From: Fusobacterium necrophorum subsp. necrophorum
Lineage (GTDB): Bacteria > Fusobacteriota > Fusobacteriia > Fusobacteriales > Fusobacteriaceae
Direction of reading: 5' to 3'
DNA length: 64,000 bases
NCBI RefSeq assembly: GCF_004006635.1
Contig: NZ_CP034842.1
Location: forward strand, 186,001 to 250,000
The position numbers and the translations under genes were made by a program. Positions 38,268 through 50,300 of this stretch are shown here, piece by piece. Under the pieces are notes generated by a model. It did no database searches. It worked only from the letters and a program-made list of their open reading frames with translations, and had not been told where the DNA came from. Position 1 is the stretch's first letter; the number at the start of each line of letters is the position of its first letter.

Positions 38268-39029
38268 ATGTTAGAGAACACTATAATGGAAAAAATAACG
38301 GATGAGTATAAAAATGATTTATTAGTTCGAATGGCTCACCACTCTACAGCAATTGAAGGAAATACTTTAACACAGGAAGATACTACTTCTATTCTAATAT
38401 ATGGCTATATTCCAAAAGGAATGAATGAAAGAGAGTATTATGAAGTTAAGAATTATAAGAAAGTTTTTTCTTTTCTGTTAGAAGCAGAGAAAGAAATTTC
38501 TTCTACTTTAATGAAACAGTATCATAAACTCATTATGGAAAATCTTCGGGACGATAATGGTCAATTTAAGAAAACAGGGAATATGGTTATAGGAGCTGAT
38601 TTTGAACCTACAAAACCTTATTTAGTGCCTTCTATGATAGAAAATTGGTGTAATAATTTGAAATATCGTTTAGAGAATACAAAAACCTTAGAAGAAAAGG
38701 TAGAAGCTACCTTAGAGCAACATATTCAATTTGAAAAAATCCACCCATTTCCTGATGGAAATGGAAGGACAGGAAGATTATTGATTATTCATAGTTGTTT
38801 AAAGGAAGGAATGCCACCTATCATTATTCCAAAAGAAGAGAAAGGAAAGTATATTTCTTTATTGCAATCTGAAGATATAAAAGAATTTACAAAATGGGGA
38901 TTGGAATTACAAAAAAAAGAAAGAACAAGAATAGAAGCATTTTATAACAAAGAAAAATCAACTATAAAAGAGCCAAAAAATCTCTGGGAAAGAAAAATGA
39001 AAGAAGGAAAAGAGGGAAATTCTAGATAG
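38268..39029 (+). CDS. Fic-domain protein with N-terminal inhibitory motif
   Basis: This 253-residue protein has the complete Fic catalytic motif HPFPDGNGRTGR near residue 162, which transfers AMP (or another nucleotide part) to target hydroxyls. STAIEG near residue 24 matches the (S/T)xxxE(G/N) inhibitory helix that blocks ATP binding, so this is a class II, self-inhibited Fic. I chose the ATG at 38268 because GGAGG lies 8 bases upstream; the open frame from 38202 has no such site. It is alone between autotransporter A and the RelE/RelB-type pair. The target is unknown; a housekeeping, toxin or phage-defence role are all possible. Confidence 0.9.
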   Translation: MLENTIMEKITDEYKNDLLVRMAHHSTAIEGNTLTQEDTTSILIYGYIPKGMNEREYYEVKNYKKVFSFLLEAEKEISSTLMKQYHKLIMENLRDDNGQFKKTGNMVIGADFEPTKPYLVPSMIENWCNNLKYRLENTKTLEEKVEATLEQHIQFEKIHPFPDGNGRTGRLLIIHSCLKEGMPPIIIPKEEKGKYISLLQSEDIKEFTKWGLELQKKERTRIEAFYNKEKSTIKEPKNLWERKMKEGKEGNSR

Positions 39030-39130
39030 CTATTATGTATTAGATACACTATATCTAGTTTATGATTAAGAAGATATGATATTATACTTTGAAAGATGTA
39101 ACAACATTGTTACATCTCAGACTGTAGACA

Positions 39131-39167
39131 AAAGAGAGAGTAAAAATTATTTTAACCTCTCTTTTTT
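39131..39167 (+). terminator. Terminator downstream of fic
   Basis: AAAGAGAG / CTCTCTTT encloses an inner TAAAA / TTTTA pairing, followed by T. It lies about 100 bases past the fic stop. The stretch 39030-39130 and 39168-39255 shows no gene. Confidence 0.6.
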
Positions 39168-39255
39168 TGAGCTGTGGGTGACTTCTTGCTCATTAGGTTA
39201 AAAATTTTGTAAAATTACACAATGAAGAAATTGAAAGAATTAAAAAAGTGATGTA

Positions 39256-39448
39256 AAACATTAAAATGTATGGGATTTCAAAGCAAAAAATAGATGGTTT
39301 TGAACCGAGATAACAGGACGCTAATCTTCTCAACAGAGAGATTGTCCATGAAAGGTCTTAAGGAAATTAGCTAGTGTTTGAATACTAGATATTCAAAAGA
39401 AACTAAATAGTACTTAAAAATCTTGCGACTTCAGTCGTGAGAGGTTCA
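39256..39448 (+). mobile_element. Probable IS200/IS605-family right-end relic
   Basis: The stretch holds no open frame but ends in a subterminal-type hairpin CTTGCGACT-TC-AGTCGTGAG (39422-39441), followed by GGTTCAG. This layout resembles the right end of IS200/IS605 elements, where a small palindrome follows tnpB and where the guide (omega) RNA lies. No tnpA or tnpB remains, so it is at best a degraded end or an orphan guide-RNA-like locus. Identification is from overall look. Confidence 0.4.
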
Positions 39449-39450
39449 GA

Positions 39451-39717
39451 TTACTCGTAAATATCTTTTCTGTGTCCTATGTCTACAATGGTTATAATAA
39501 TTTTATTATCTTCTATCTTTACCAATATTCTATAATCTCCAACACGATAACGCCATTTATCTGATAAATTCCCTTTCAATGCTTTCCCAAAGGCTCGAGG
39601 ATTAGAACAATTTTGAAGGTTTTTCATAATCCAAGAAAGTAAAATATTTTTGATAGAGTTATCTAGTTTTTTAAATTTCTTACTTGCCTCTTTTGTAAAT
39701 TCTACTTGATATTTCAT
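39451..39717 (-). CDS. RelE/ParE-superfamily toxin
   Basis: This 88-residue basic protein has the RelE-fold signature: KYQVEFTKEASKKFKKLD at the start, then KWRYRVGDYRILVKIEDNK with the conserved Arg pair and VDIGHRKDIYE at the end. RelE toxins cut mRNA on the ribosome, while ParE relatives poison gyrase; the RVGDYRIL pattern favours RelE. Its ATG overlaps the antitoxin stop by 4 bases, giving coupled translation. Confidence 0.9.
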   Translation of the reverse strand: MKYQVEFTKEASKKFKKLDNSIKNILLSWIMKNLQNCSNPRAFGKALKGNLSDKWRYRVGDYRILVKIEDNKIIITIVDIGHRKDIYE

Positions 39718-39944
39718 AACTCAATCCCATTTTCTTTTGCGACTTCTTCCAATGTTAGTGTTTCTCCGCCTGCCTCTATATGCTCACTCCATAACCTATC
39801 AAATAACCTTAGTTCATATTCTTCTTCTAATTTTTCAAATAAAACTTTTTTAATATAAGTGGAAAGTCCCATATTTTCAAAATTTGCAAATTCTTTTAAT
39901 ATTTTTGTTTCTTTTTCATTTAGTCTTAATGATACTACAGACAT
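39714..39944 (-). CDS. RelB-like/DUF6290-type antitoxin
   Basis: This 76-residue partner of the RelE-type toxin has an N-terminal ribbon-helix-helix DNA-binding segment (VVSLRLNEKETKILKEFANF) and a helical C-terminus that would wrap the toxin. The start at 39944 is chosen because AAAGGAGG lies 5 bases upstream; the open frame from 39995 includes promoter DNA. It probably represses its own promoter. Confidence 0.87.
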   Translation of the reverse strand: MSVVSLRLNEKETKILKEFANFENMGLSTYIKKVLFEKLEEEYELRLFDRLWSEHIEAGGETLTLEEVAKENGIEL

Positions 39945-39978
39945 AATAGCCTCCTTTCTACAATTGTATTTCTTTTCT

Positions 39979-40023
39979 TTGTATTTGTAATACAATTATA
40001 GCGTAGAAAGAAAAAAAGAGCAA
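39979..40023 (-). promoter_or_regulatory. Promoter and operator of the RelB/RelE-type pair
   Basis: On the minus strand TTGCTC (40018-40023), 17 bases, TATAAT (39995-40000). A perfect 7-bp palindrome TTGTATT-TGT-AATACAA (39979-39995) abuts the -10, with another half site at 39963-39970; this suits autoregulation by a ribbon-helix-helix antitoxin. Confidence 0.7.
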
Positions 40024-40195
40024 GAAAAATATTCCTGTTCTTGTACTTTTAGACATTTTGTTCGAAAGTAAAAAAATAGACTATCTGCTAGAACAAATAG
40101 CTTTACACCTCAGAAAGTGTATATATTTTTTCGTAGTGATAGCTTTAATATTTTAGAGAAAAAAATTTCTCATCAACATCATTTGGCAAAAAACC

Positions 40196-40226
40196 AAAAA
40201 AAGAAGCAAGGCTTTCTCCCTGCTTC
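40196..40226 (-). terminator. Terminator of autotransporter B
   Basis: Same hairpin as after A, on the opposite strand, with seven T. It lies inside the 1195-bp inverted repeat. Confidence 0.9.
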
Positions 40227-41390
40227 TTCCATGAGTATTAGAACTTGTAATGAAGTCTAAGACTGTAATTGACATCTGATTTCCTATTCCCTTGATATTC
40301 TGCTCGGAAAGTAACTCCATAGGTATTTTCCTTTTCATAGCCAATCTCTGTTCCAACAGAAACTCGACTTCTTCGATGTTCCGGTTCTGTTAAATCATAA
40401 TATCCTGCTTCCGAATCTTGAATCTTTGCTTTGTTTGCAGAAGTATATAATTTTGTGGCATCATAAAAATATTGTGCATCTGCTTTCAAAACTGCTTGAT
40501 GTGTATCTTTGATTGGAATAATATATTTTGTTTCTACTCCGATATTTGGAGTCATTACAAAGTAATCTTTTCCTTTCACTTGTAATTTTAATGCATTTCC
40601 ACTTTCTGAAACTTTAAAAATATGTCCATAGGAAGCATCGATACCGGCATAAGGTCGTACAGACCATTTCGTATTGATATCATAATCATAGAACACTCTA
40701 TTTTTCCAAGAAATTTCTCCGGACCAGAATCTTGCTCTGTATTGATACTTGTCTTCTCCTATGTAACTATTTCTTGTCGTTCTGTGACGACTTAGACTTA
40801 ATTCTGCTCTTGATAACCATTTCCATTGCGCATTGTCATCTTCTCGATCCAAAGCTCGTTGATAATGGAATCCTAGCTTTCCGGAAAGAACTTTTTCTTT
40901 GGAATCCTTACTTGTCTCTCCTTTGAAATCAAAATCACTACCTAGTAATCCTGCAGACCAACCATATTTTCCTCCATATCGGAATCCTTCTCGATCATTC
41001 AAATACAATACTCCCACAGAGCTATAATCGTATCCGGCCACTCCGAAAGTATTATCTCGATGTTTTCCTTTGGAATTGATAATACTGAACTTATTGACAT
41101 CTCTTGTCACATTGTAGGAATCCAACACTTCTCGATATGATTTTTCAAAAATAGATTCTACTGTCTTCATTCTTTCTTGAATATTAGAATAGACATCTCC
41201 ACGAACATTTGCGATTGCTTGCGCAAATTCACCATGGGTTGTAATATTATCCAAGGATTTGAAAATATCCGAAGATTTTCCTTCTGGAAGATGTTGTCGA
41301 ATCTTTTCCAAACCGGAAGCTAAGTCCTTGTATTTTTCTCCTACAATCAATGTTTGATAAGGAATTCTTACCATCACAATATCCTTCGTG
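40196..41390. repeat. 1195-bp inverted repeat, arm in B (pairs with 36910-38104)
   Basis: Reads as the reverse complement of A's 3' end. The 2091-bp spacer between the arms (38105-40195) holds fic, the IS-like relic and the RelB/RelE-type pair. Confidence 0.9.
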
Positions 41391-44300
41391 GAAGCCGCTC
41401 CATGTTCCGATTTGCTTCCATCCGATATCTTTGCAATCCATGACACAGATTGCGATTTAATCTCTCCTGAGAATGTTCCAATTCCTTGGTGTGGAGTTCG
41501 GAAGACATCTCGAATGGTAATCTTTTGTTCGTTAGTTCCTTTTGAGAAATTAGGTGTTATAAAGGCAACTCCACGGATACTTTTTGCATCGATCACTGTT
41601 TTTCCGGTACTTACATCAATTCCCAATCCTTGCATAGTAAGATCTCCATCAATGCTAATTTTTCCTCCTGTAATGACTCGATCTCCTATGGTTACTTCTC
41701 CTTTATCGGTTACCTTAATTCCACCAATATTAGCTGCTGCATTGGTTCCCGGTTTATCTTGCGCTTTTCCTCCGCCAGTTCCAATCGTAATGGTTCCTTC
41801 ATTTATCAATTTTGATGTTCCAGCCACATAAATTCCAGTTGCTCCGTTAGTAACATTAATGGTTCCTTCATTTTTAATATCTCCACTATAAGCAGCAATT
41901 CCAAAGGAAACATTCTTCTCTGTTGCTCCCGTAGCTGTTGCTTTTCCATCTACGTTGATCGTAGCTCCATTTTCTACAGTAATTCCAGCAACCCCTTTTC
42001 CTGTCATAATTCCATAAGCACCATTTTTAACATCTAGAGTACTTCCTGATGTTAAAACGATATTTCCTCCATTCATTCCATAAATTCCTACAGAAAGAGG
42101 CTTATCCACTACCATATGACCTTTATAGGTAATGTTAGAATTATCACTGAATATTCCAATAGAGTTCTTATTATCACTAGGTGTAGTAAATCCACTTGAA
42201 CCAATAGTTGTTTCTCCTACTGTGATATTTCCTGTATGATTAACAGTTGTATTCTTTCCATAAATTCCCACTGCTTCCTTACCTAATGTCATATTCATAT
42301 TACTGTTAATTATACTATCTATATTTGAATTTCCTTTATAGTAAAGTCCGTATCCTTTTTCAGCAATATTCATTGTTTGAATAGGTGAACCTATATTTAT
42401 ATTCATAGTTCCTTTACCATCTTTGTAAACTCCTATGGAATCTTTACCTACTGTTATATCCCCTTTTGTTGATACATTACCGCTACCTTTAGAGTAAGCT
42501 CCTATTCCATTGTTATCAGCTACTGTGATATTTCCAGATTGAACAATATTTGCATCATCTTCTGCATAAAGTCCTACTGAATTATTAGACCCAACTGATA
42601 TATTTCCTGTTGATGTTAAATTTCTTCCCGTTCCTTTTACAAGTAAACCTACTCCTTTATCTCCTACTGTAACTGTTCCTGTTGATGTTAAATCATTACC
42701 ATCTACATAGGCTCCAATTGCATTAACACCAGCTGAGATATTCATATTATTAGTTACTTTAGCTCCCTTAGAGAATATTCCATATCCATTATCTCCTACT
42801 ATTAGAGTTTTTCCACTTGCTGTTTGAATTGTTTCAACACCAGTTCCTTTTTTGTAAACTCCTATTGAATTTTTACCTACTGTTATATTTCCAGCAGTAT
42901 TAATATTACCCTTTGCTTCTGAATATATTCCTTTACTATCTCCACTACCAACTATCAAATCTTTTGAAAGAAGAATATCAGCATTCTTTGTTTGAATTCC
43001 TATTGCTCCAGTGTCAGCAACTTTTAAATTTCCACTAACAGAAACATTTCCCTTATTATAGTAGGCATCTGTATTTTCTATTAAGAAACCTATACCTTGG
43101 CTTCCTACATTTACATCAGCTCCTGAATTTTGATTCATAGCTGTATTTTTTCCAAATATTCCCACTGAATTATTACCAACAGTTACACTTCCATTTTGTG
43201 TTATGCTTCTAGTTGTATTAGTCCCTTTGCTATTATCAGAATAGATTCCAATAGAATTGTTCTTACTAGAACTATTTCCAATATTTAAAGAACCTATATT
43301 ATCAATATTTTGATTAGCATTACTGAATACACCTATATTACCATTTCCTAGAACAGAAATTCCATTTAGATTTAATCCTGCTCCACTTCCCATAGCATAA
43401 ACGCCTATTTGACCTGTTGCAGAAGTATCAGTTAAGTTAAGTAAATTTGATATAGTTGCTGCATTTGTTAAGTTATCAAAAACATAAGCTTTTGAACTGT
43501 TTCCTTTTAACTCACTCACTTTTGCTATTGAATTTACATTTCCTTTTGCATAAACACCTATTCCATTTGCTTGTTTAACTTTTATATCAAAGTTATTAGA
43601 AATACTTGCAGCATTGGATTTATCTCCAACTATATATGCTCCTATTCCATTTGCTCCATTTACTTCAACAGAAGTTGCAACATTCGCATTAATAACTCCT
43701 CCATTAGCTCCTAATGCTATTCCATGAGTTCCTACAGATAACTTTGATTGGTTATTTAAATTTATAGTTCCTTTTGTATCTGCAAAAGCAAGAATTGAAC
43801 TTCCTGTAGAAGATGTTAATTCTCCAGAAGTATAAGTCAATGTCTTTCCAATAGAATATAGACCTAATGAATTTGTTCCTACTGTTACATTTGTATCGCT
43901 TATATCAACTTCAGCATTTTTTGCAGTAATTCCTACTCCACGAGTGTTAAGATTCGTACTATTACCTACTGTTATTTTATTTTTTCCACCAGTTGCTGTA
44001 ATCGTAGTTTTATTTGAATTATCTGCAAATACCATTCCTCTTCCATGAGTTCCCAAAGCAATATTGAAATCTTTTAATAAAGTATTACTTTTATTATTTT
44101 GAATTAATACTCCTATACTTTCATCAGCTGTACCTGATATTTCTCCCACAGTATGAGTTTTATTAGAGTCTAATTCATCTCCTAAGATACCTATCGCCCC
44201 AGCTCCTATTAGTTTTATTTTTCCACTATTTCTAATCTCAGTGTTTTGAGCTGCGCCTTTATTAGTTACAAATATTCCTGTACCTCCAGCTCCTATTTCA

Positions 44301-47300
44301 ATTTTTCCTGCTGATTTATTTTCAACATTTGCTCCCTTTGAAAAAATTCCAACAGTTTTATTTCCAGAAGTAGTAATAATAGTTCCTTCATTTTTTATAT
44401 TTACTGTTCCTGTTGTTGTAGAAGCTGCTATACCTGTTGCAGAAGTCCCATTCAATTCAATTCTTCCAGAAGAACCAAGAGCAAGATTATAAGTTCCGGC
44501 TTTATCATAAGTGGAATTAATTCCTATTGCCCCTCCTCCAACTTTTAAAAGAGAATTAATAGTAGTATTTCCATTTTTAAGTGCTAAAAAACTTCCATTT
44601 CCAGTTATAGTCAAACCTGAATCAGTATTGATAGTTCCTCCATTTTGGAAAATAGCAGTTCCTCCATTTGAACCAAAGTTTACAGCTGCTTTTCCTGTCG
44701 CTCCTAAATCAATTGTTCCACCATTTAAATAAACTCCTGTTCCTTTATCTATATTAAATGTAGTATTTATAGCAGTAAATTTTGAATTAGAAGGTATATA
44801 TATTCCTGTTCCTTGACCTACATTTATAACTCCACTATGAGTAACTGTTGAACCTTTTGTTCCATTATCCCCAAGATAAAGACCTACTGTTTTTTCACCA
44901 GTTTGATCTATTTTAATATTATTTATATTTCCACTAAATTGAGGCGCAGTATATATTCCTATATTAGTAGTTTTTGTTCCAGCAGAAACATTTACCTCAG
45001 AAGCTGTTCCAAAACTACCAGAGAAATCCTTAGTTAGATAAAGACCAACATTTCCACCTTTACCTTTCAGTGTTGTTACTTTATTATTAATTTTTGTTGC
45101 TCCATCTGCATATAGTGCAACTGTGCCACTTCTATCAGCTTCTGTTGCAGAAACTTCAAAATCTATTGTAGAACCTTTTGAATATACAGCAACAGAGTTA
45201 TCAGCAGTAAGGTCTATCTTTCCAGCCGTAATTTTTCCACTTCCTGTATTCTCTAATGCAAGAGCGATATTTTCAGAAGATATTGTACCTGTATTTTTAA
45301 AAGTAGCATTAGCTCCTTTTGCATAAGCACCTATTGCTTTTATAGTAGAATCATTTTTTGCAGTAACAGTTCCTGTATTTGTTGCACCAGAAGCTCCATT
45401 AGTTGAATCTACATATATTCCTATTGCATCGCCTTTGGCTGAGATAGCTCCTTTATTTGTAATTTCTGCTTTATTAGTTCCATTTGAAACAGCAGCCATA
45501 CCTATGGATAAGCTTCCAGCTTTGCTATCTTCAACTGTTATGGTTTTGCTTGAATTATTAGTAACTCTTCCATTAGCTGCGTATATACCAATAGCTTGTG
45601 TAAAATTAGTTCCTACAAGAGAAATATTTGCATCATTTGTAAAATTAGAATTCCCTGTTATATAGCTTGCAACATTTCCTGTACCCTTACTTATAGATAT
45701 ATCCTTAGAATTTTTTAGATTTATTCCACCATCTACATACATAGCAAGTAAATTATCGCCATCAGCTACTGAAAGTTTAGTATTGTGAACTACTTCTGAG
45801 CTAGCACTTCCCTTAGTATAATATACTCCAGCTGCTGCTTTTCCCGAAGTGTTATTCTTTAAATTTAATTCTCCACCATTAAGACGACTTCCATTTGTTA
45901 AAAATATTCCTGTTCCTGCTGCTGTCGTCTCAACATTTTGCTCAGCGTCTATATTAATTATTCCTTTATTTCCATAGATACCTATTCCATTTGTTGAAGC
46001 TGAAATTTTACCATTAGCTACATCTAATTTTAAATTACCATCAGCATATATTCCAACTGTTTGTTTACCTGTTGAATATATATTAGGACGCAATATTTTA
46101 TTCGTCTTAGCAGTTGAATCATTTTTAGCATATATTCCTATTGCTCCATTAGTAACAGATACATTTGCATTAGGCTTTGTCATATCCAGAGTATTATCTG
46201 AAAATTCTGTTGGATTTCCTCTTACAGCAGTGTTAAGGTATAGACCTATTGCTTTTTCTGTACTTGTTGCTGTTCCTGTTGGATTTACATCAATTTTTCC
46301 AGCCAAGTTTATCTGGCTTCCTTTAATAGTATTATCGCTTGCTTTTGAGCCTTGTGCATACAGATAAATATTTTGAGAATTATGTGCATAATTAAGAGTT
46401 GTTGATGATGAACTTCCTTCAAATTTTGAACCGGCTATATAGTAAGCTATATTATTCTTTGATGTTCCAAAATCAACACTATTTGTAGAAACTATCTTTA
46501 GATTTGTATCATTCAATGCATATGTTCCCACTGCATTTGTAGCAGTTGAATCAAACTTTATTTTACCATTAATTAATGCATTTTTTGCTGCATTATCGCT
46601 ATCTGAATAAATTCCTATTGATTTACTTCCTGTTAGTTGCAATACAGCGTTATTATTCAAAGTTATTTCATTTTTCTTTCCTAAAATGGCTGTTGAATTT
46701 TCGCCAACTTTAAAAGTTCCATTTCCATAAATTAATTTCTTTCCTTCTGTTCCTGCAATACCAACACTATTTTTATTAATTTTTCCATTTGCATTAACAG
46801 TTAAGTCAGAGCTTTTTGAATAGTAAGCAGTTACATCATTAACACTTCCTGTATCAATCTCAGTAGTAAGTGTTTCTGTACTTTTATCTGTATCTACTAA
46901 TATACCTACTTTACCTTTTAGTTCTCCTGAATTTGTTTGTATTAAAGAAATTTTAGTCCCTGCTAAGCTAGAATTATCTTTTAAATATAATCCTATTCCA
47001 TTTTTACCATTATAGTCAATTTTTCCTAAATCTTTACCAGCTTCTCCTACATCTGAATTTTGAGCATATATTCCGACTGCACTTTCACCTATTTTTATTG
47101 TTCCACTTTCAGATTTTATGCTGACTTTATCTCCGTATATACCTATTGCTGTTCCTGATTTATCAGTATTACCTACTGAGATATTTCCTTTATTTATAAC
47201 AGTATGATCTGTGGCATTAGAACCTGTCTTATTATTAGTTGCAAAAATACCTATGGTATTATTTTTATCCAGTGATATTTCACCATTATTTGTAATATTA

Positions 47301-50300
47301 ACTAGACCTTCTCCTGGCTTATTCCCAAATTCATTCACAACATTTTTACCATTAGAATCTGTTCTGTATGCCATTCCTAAAATACCAACAGATTTTGCTC
47401 CACCTACTTCTATTGTTCCAGTATTTGAAACTTGTGAACCATTTACCGCATATATTCCTACTGCCGATTTATTATTGTTTGTTTTTTCTACTAAAATTTT
47501 TGATTTACTATCTACATTTACTTGACCATAGTTGATAAAAGTTCCTATCGCTCCATTTCCAGTATCTGTTCTATTAGCTGTAATAGTCGCTCCATCTTTT
47601 AAATTAATAGCTGTTTCAGAAACAGAAGAAGCATTTTTACTTGAGTTCATTTCTAATCCTACAACTTGACCACTGTAATCTTTTGCTTCTGTTGAACTCA
47701 TAATAGCTGTTACATCTTTTATTACATTCAATTTTGTTCTTTGAGCTAAAAATCTCCTATAAAAAGTATAGCCTGCTTTCCCTTCTGCATCAGTTCTACT
47801 AATTGGAGTATCTATATTTACTTCTCCTCCATCTAATGAAGCTAATTTATATTTAGTTATTCCTGCATCAGAAGTAATAGAAGTTACTCCTGCTTTTTCA
47901 TTAAGATCACTTTGAAGCGTACTAACTTTTAGAGGAGTTGTTACATTTGATAGATTATATACTGTTACTCCATTAGATTTAACATTAATTTTAGTATTTG
48001 TTGCTGTAATAGTCTTATTTGTAAAATCAAGTTCCATACCGGTAGCTAACCCACCAAGATTTATTGTAGCATCACTTATGTCAATTTTTCCACCATCTTT
48101 GGTATATACTGCATAACCTTCTCCACTATAATTAATTGTTGAATTTTTTGCTTCTATGTGAGAACCCACATTGCTAGTATTTTTTCCTACAGCTGCTATA
48201 GCAACTGAACCACCTGTGACATTTATTTTTGCACCATTTATTTTTACATTAGCTCCATTAGCAGAATAAACCCCTAATCCTTGACTTGCTCCACTTGCAA
48301 TACCTGTATCATCAGAGGTTATTGATAATTTATCTCCCATATTAGATGTAACAGACCCACCGTCACTAAATATACCAATAGCTCCTTTTGTACCACTAAT
48401 AGTTGCTGTTCCATCTAAGGTCATAGTTCCGTTTTTATTATATAGCCCTAATGATTTTTCTCCATTTACTTCTAATTTTGAATTTGATCCGGTTTGAGTG
48501 AAAATTCCTAAGTTATATATTCCTGTTACTCCTTTACCTGTAACTTTTAATTCACCCTTATTTTCTATAGTATTACTTTTGCCAGCCATATTACCTTTGT
48601 CCGCCGCCATTGCAATACTATCATCTCCTGTAATTTCTATCTTACCATGATTTGTTGCTTTTGCTCCAGCTGTTTTATCACTATCCTTAGCTTCAAAGTT
48701 TCCGGCTGTCATTCCATAGAATTTATTAGCTTTAACAGTTAGAGTATTTCCATCTTTAAAAGTTACTGTTCCTGTTTTTCCTGCTTGTAAAAATGTATTT
48801 CCTTCTCCTAGATTTCCACTATTCCAAGTATAACTTTTATCTAATATTACTTCTTCGAAATCACTTCTTACTAAAGCACTTTTTTTAGTAGCTTCACTTT
48901 CAGCAAAAGTAAAAATTGTCCCTAATTTAGAAGCATCTAAAGTAATAGAACTTTTATTTACTCCAGCTGACCCTGCTCTTAAGAAGCCTATATTATTTTC
49001 TCCACCTACTTTTACTTGTAAGTTATCCATATTACCTATAGGATCTCCTGAAGACATCCCTTGTCCTACATATATTCCTACATTCTTTTTACCACCTAAT
49101 GTTATAACTCCATTACTTCCTGTAACATTTGTTGCATTATAATAATTGGGAGACCAAGTATGATAGTCTTTCATTCTTAATCCATAATTTCCTTCACCAT
49201 TTATATTTATATTACCTATAAATAACTTAGTATTAGGAGGATTAGTATAGTATTTTCCATAATCAATAGCTATACTATTTTTTGAATTTACATTTATTGT
49301 TCCATCATTTCTTGTTTGTGCCTGTGTTACAAATTGAGTACCCTCAGTATCAATTTGTATTCCAACTAAATTTGTTCCACTTGCTAAATTTATTGTTCCA
49401 GAGTTTTTAAAAATAGAAGTTCCACTACCAAAAGCAGAGCTTCCACCTCCACCTCCAGCTAATAATTGATGTTCAAATCCAAGCAATAATTTAGGACTAG
49501 TTGCATCCTCGAAACCATGTAATGTCAAGTTTCCAGCAAAATTATAAGTTTCTGTATTTGAAGAACCTGATCCAATACTTACTTGATAAGGATTTAAGCT
49601 AACAAAATATACAGTCCCATTTCCAGTAGTATCCCTTCTAGTCATATCATAATCACCATTTATAGTTACAGAGTGATTAGCCGCATCACTAATAAATGTA
49701 ATATAGTTTTCGCCACCAGAATATGAACCTGAAGTTAGAACTTGAGTAGAACCGCCACTAGTAACTGTTACATTTCCTCCTGTCCAAGTAGTTTCTGAAT
49801 TCCCTGTTGAAATATATACTTTACTATCAGTATTATATGTGTCAAAATTTTGAAGTGTCATTTTATTTTTTGACATGGTAGGAGCATAGCCTTGTCCGAA
49901 TCCTGTCCCTTGAAATGCTAAATCAATTGGATTAAAGACAGATATATCCGGTTTATCCGGATCATTAGGAGTTGATGGCAAAGGTATGGTTGCCGGACTA
50001 AACCCGGCGGGTGTCTCCGGTGGTGTAACTGTTGGAGCAGATACTGTCGGTGGTGCAGGTGGATTCGGTACTTCCACTGACACATTAACAGGGTCTACTT
50101 TTGTAACACTAATACTCCCCAATGGAGTAATTGCTCCCGGTGCATTTACTGCTATTGTTGGTGCTGTTGGTGTTTGTGGTAAACCAACATTTGGTGCTTC
50201 GGGGCTTGACGCCTTTACACTTATTGATGGCGCTGACTGTACAGACACTGTGGGGGTTGTCACCGGTTTTTGTGTAACAGTTTTTTCAGAGATATTTTTT

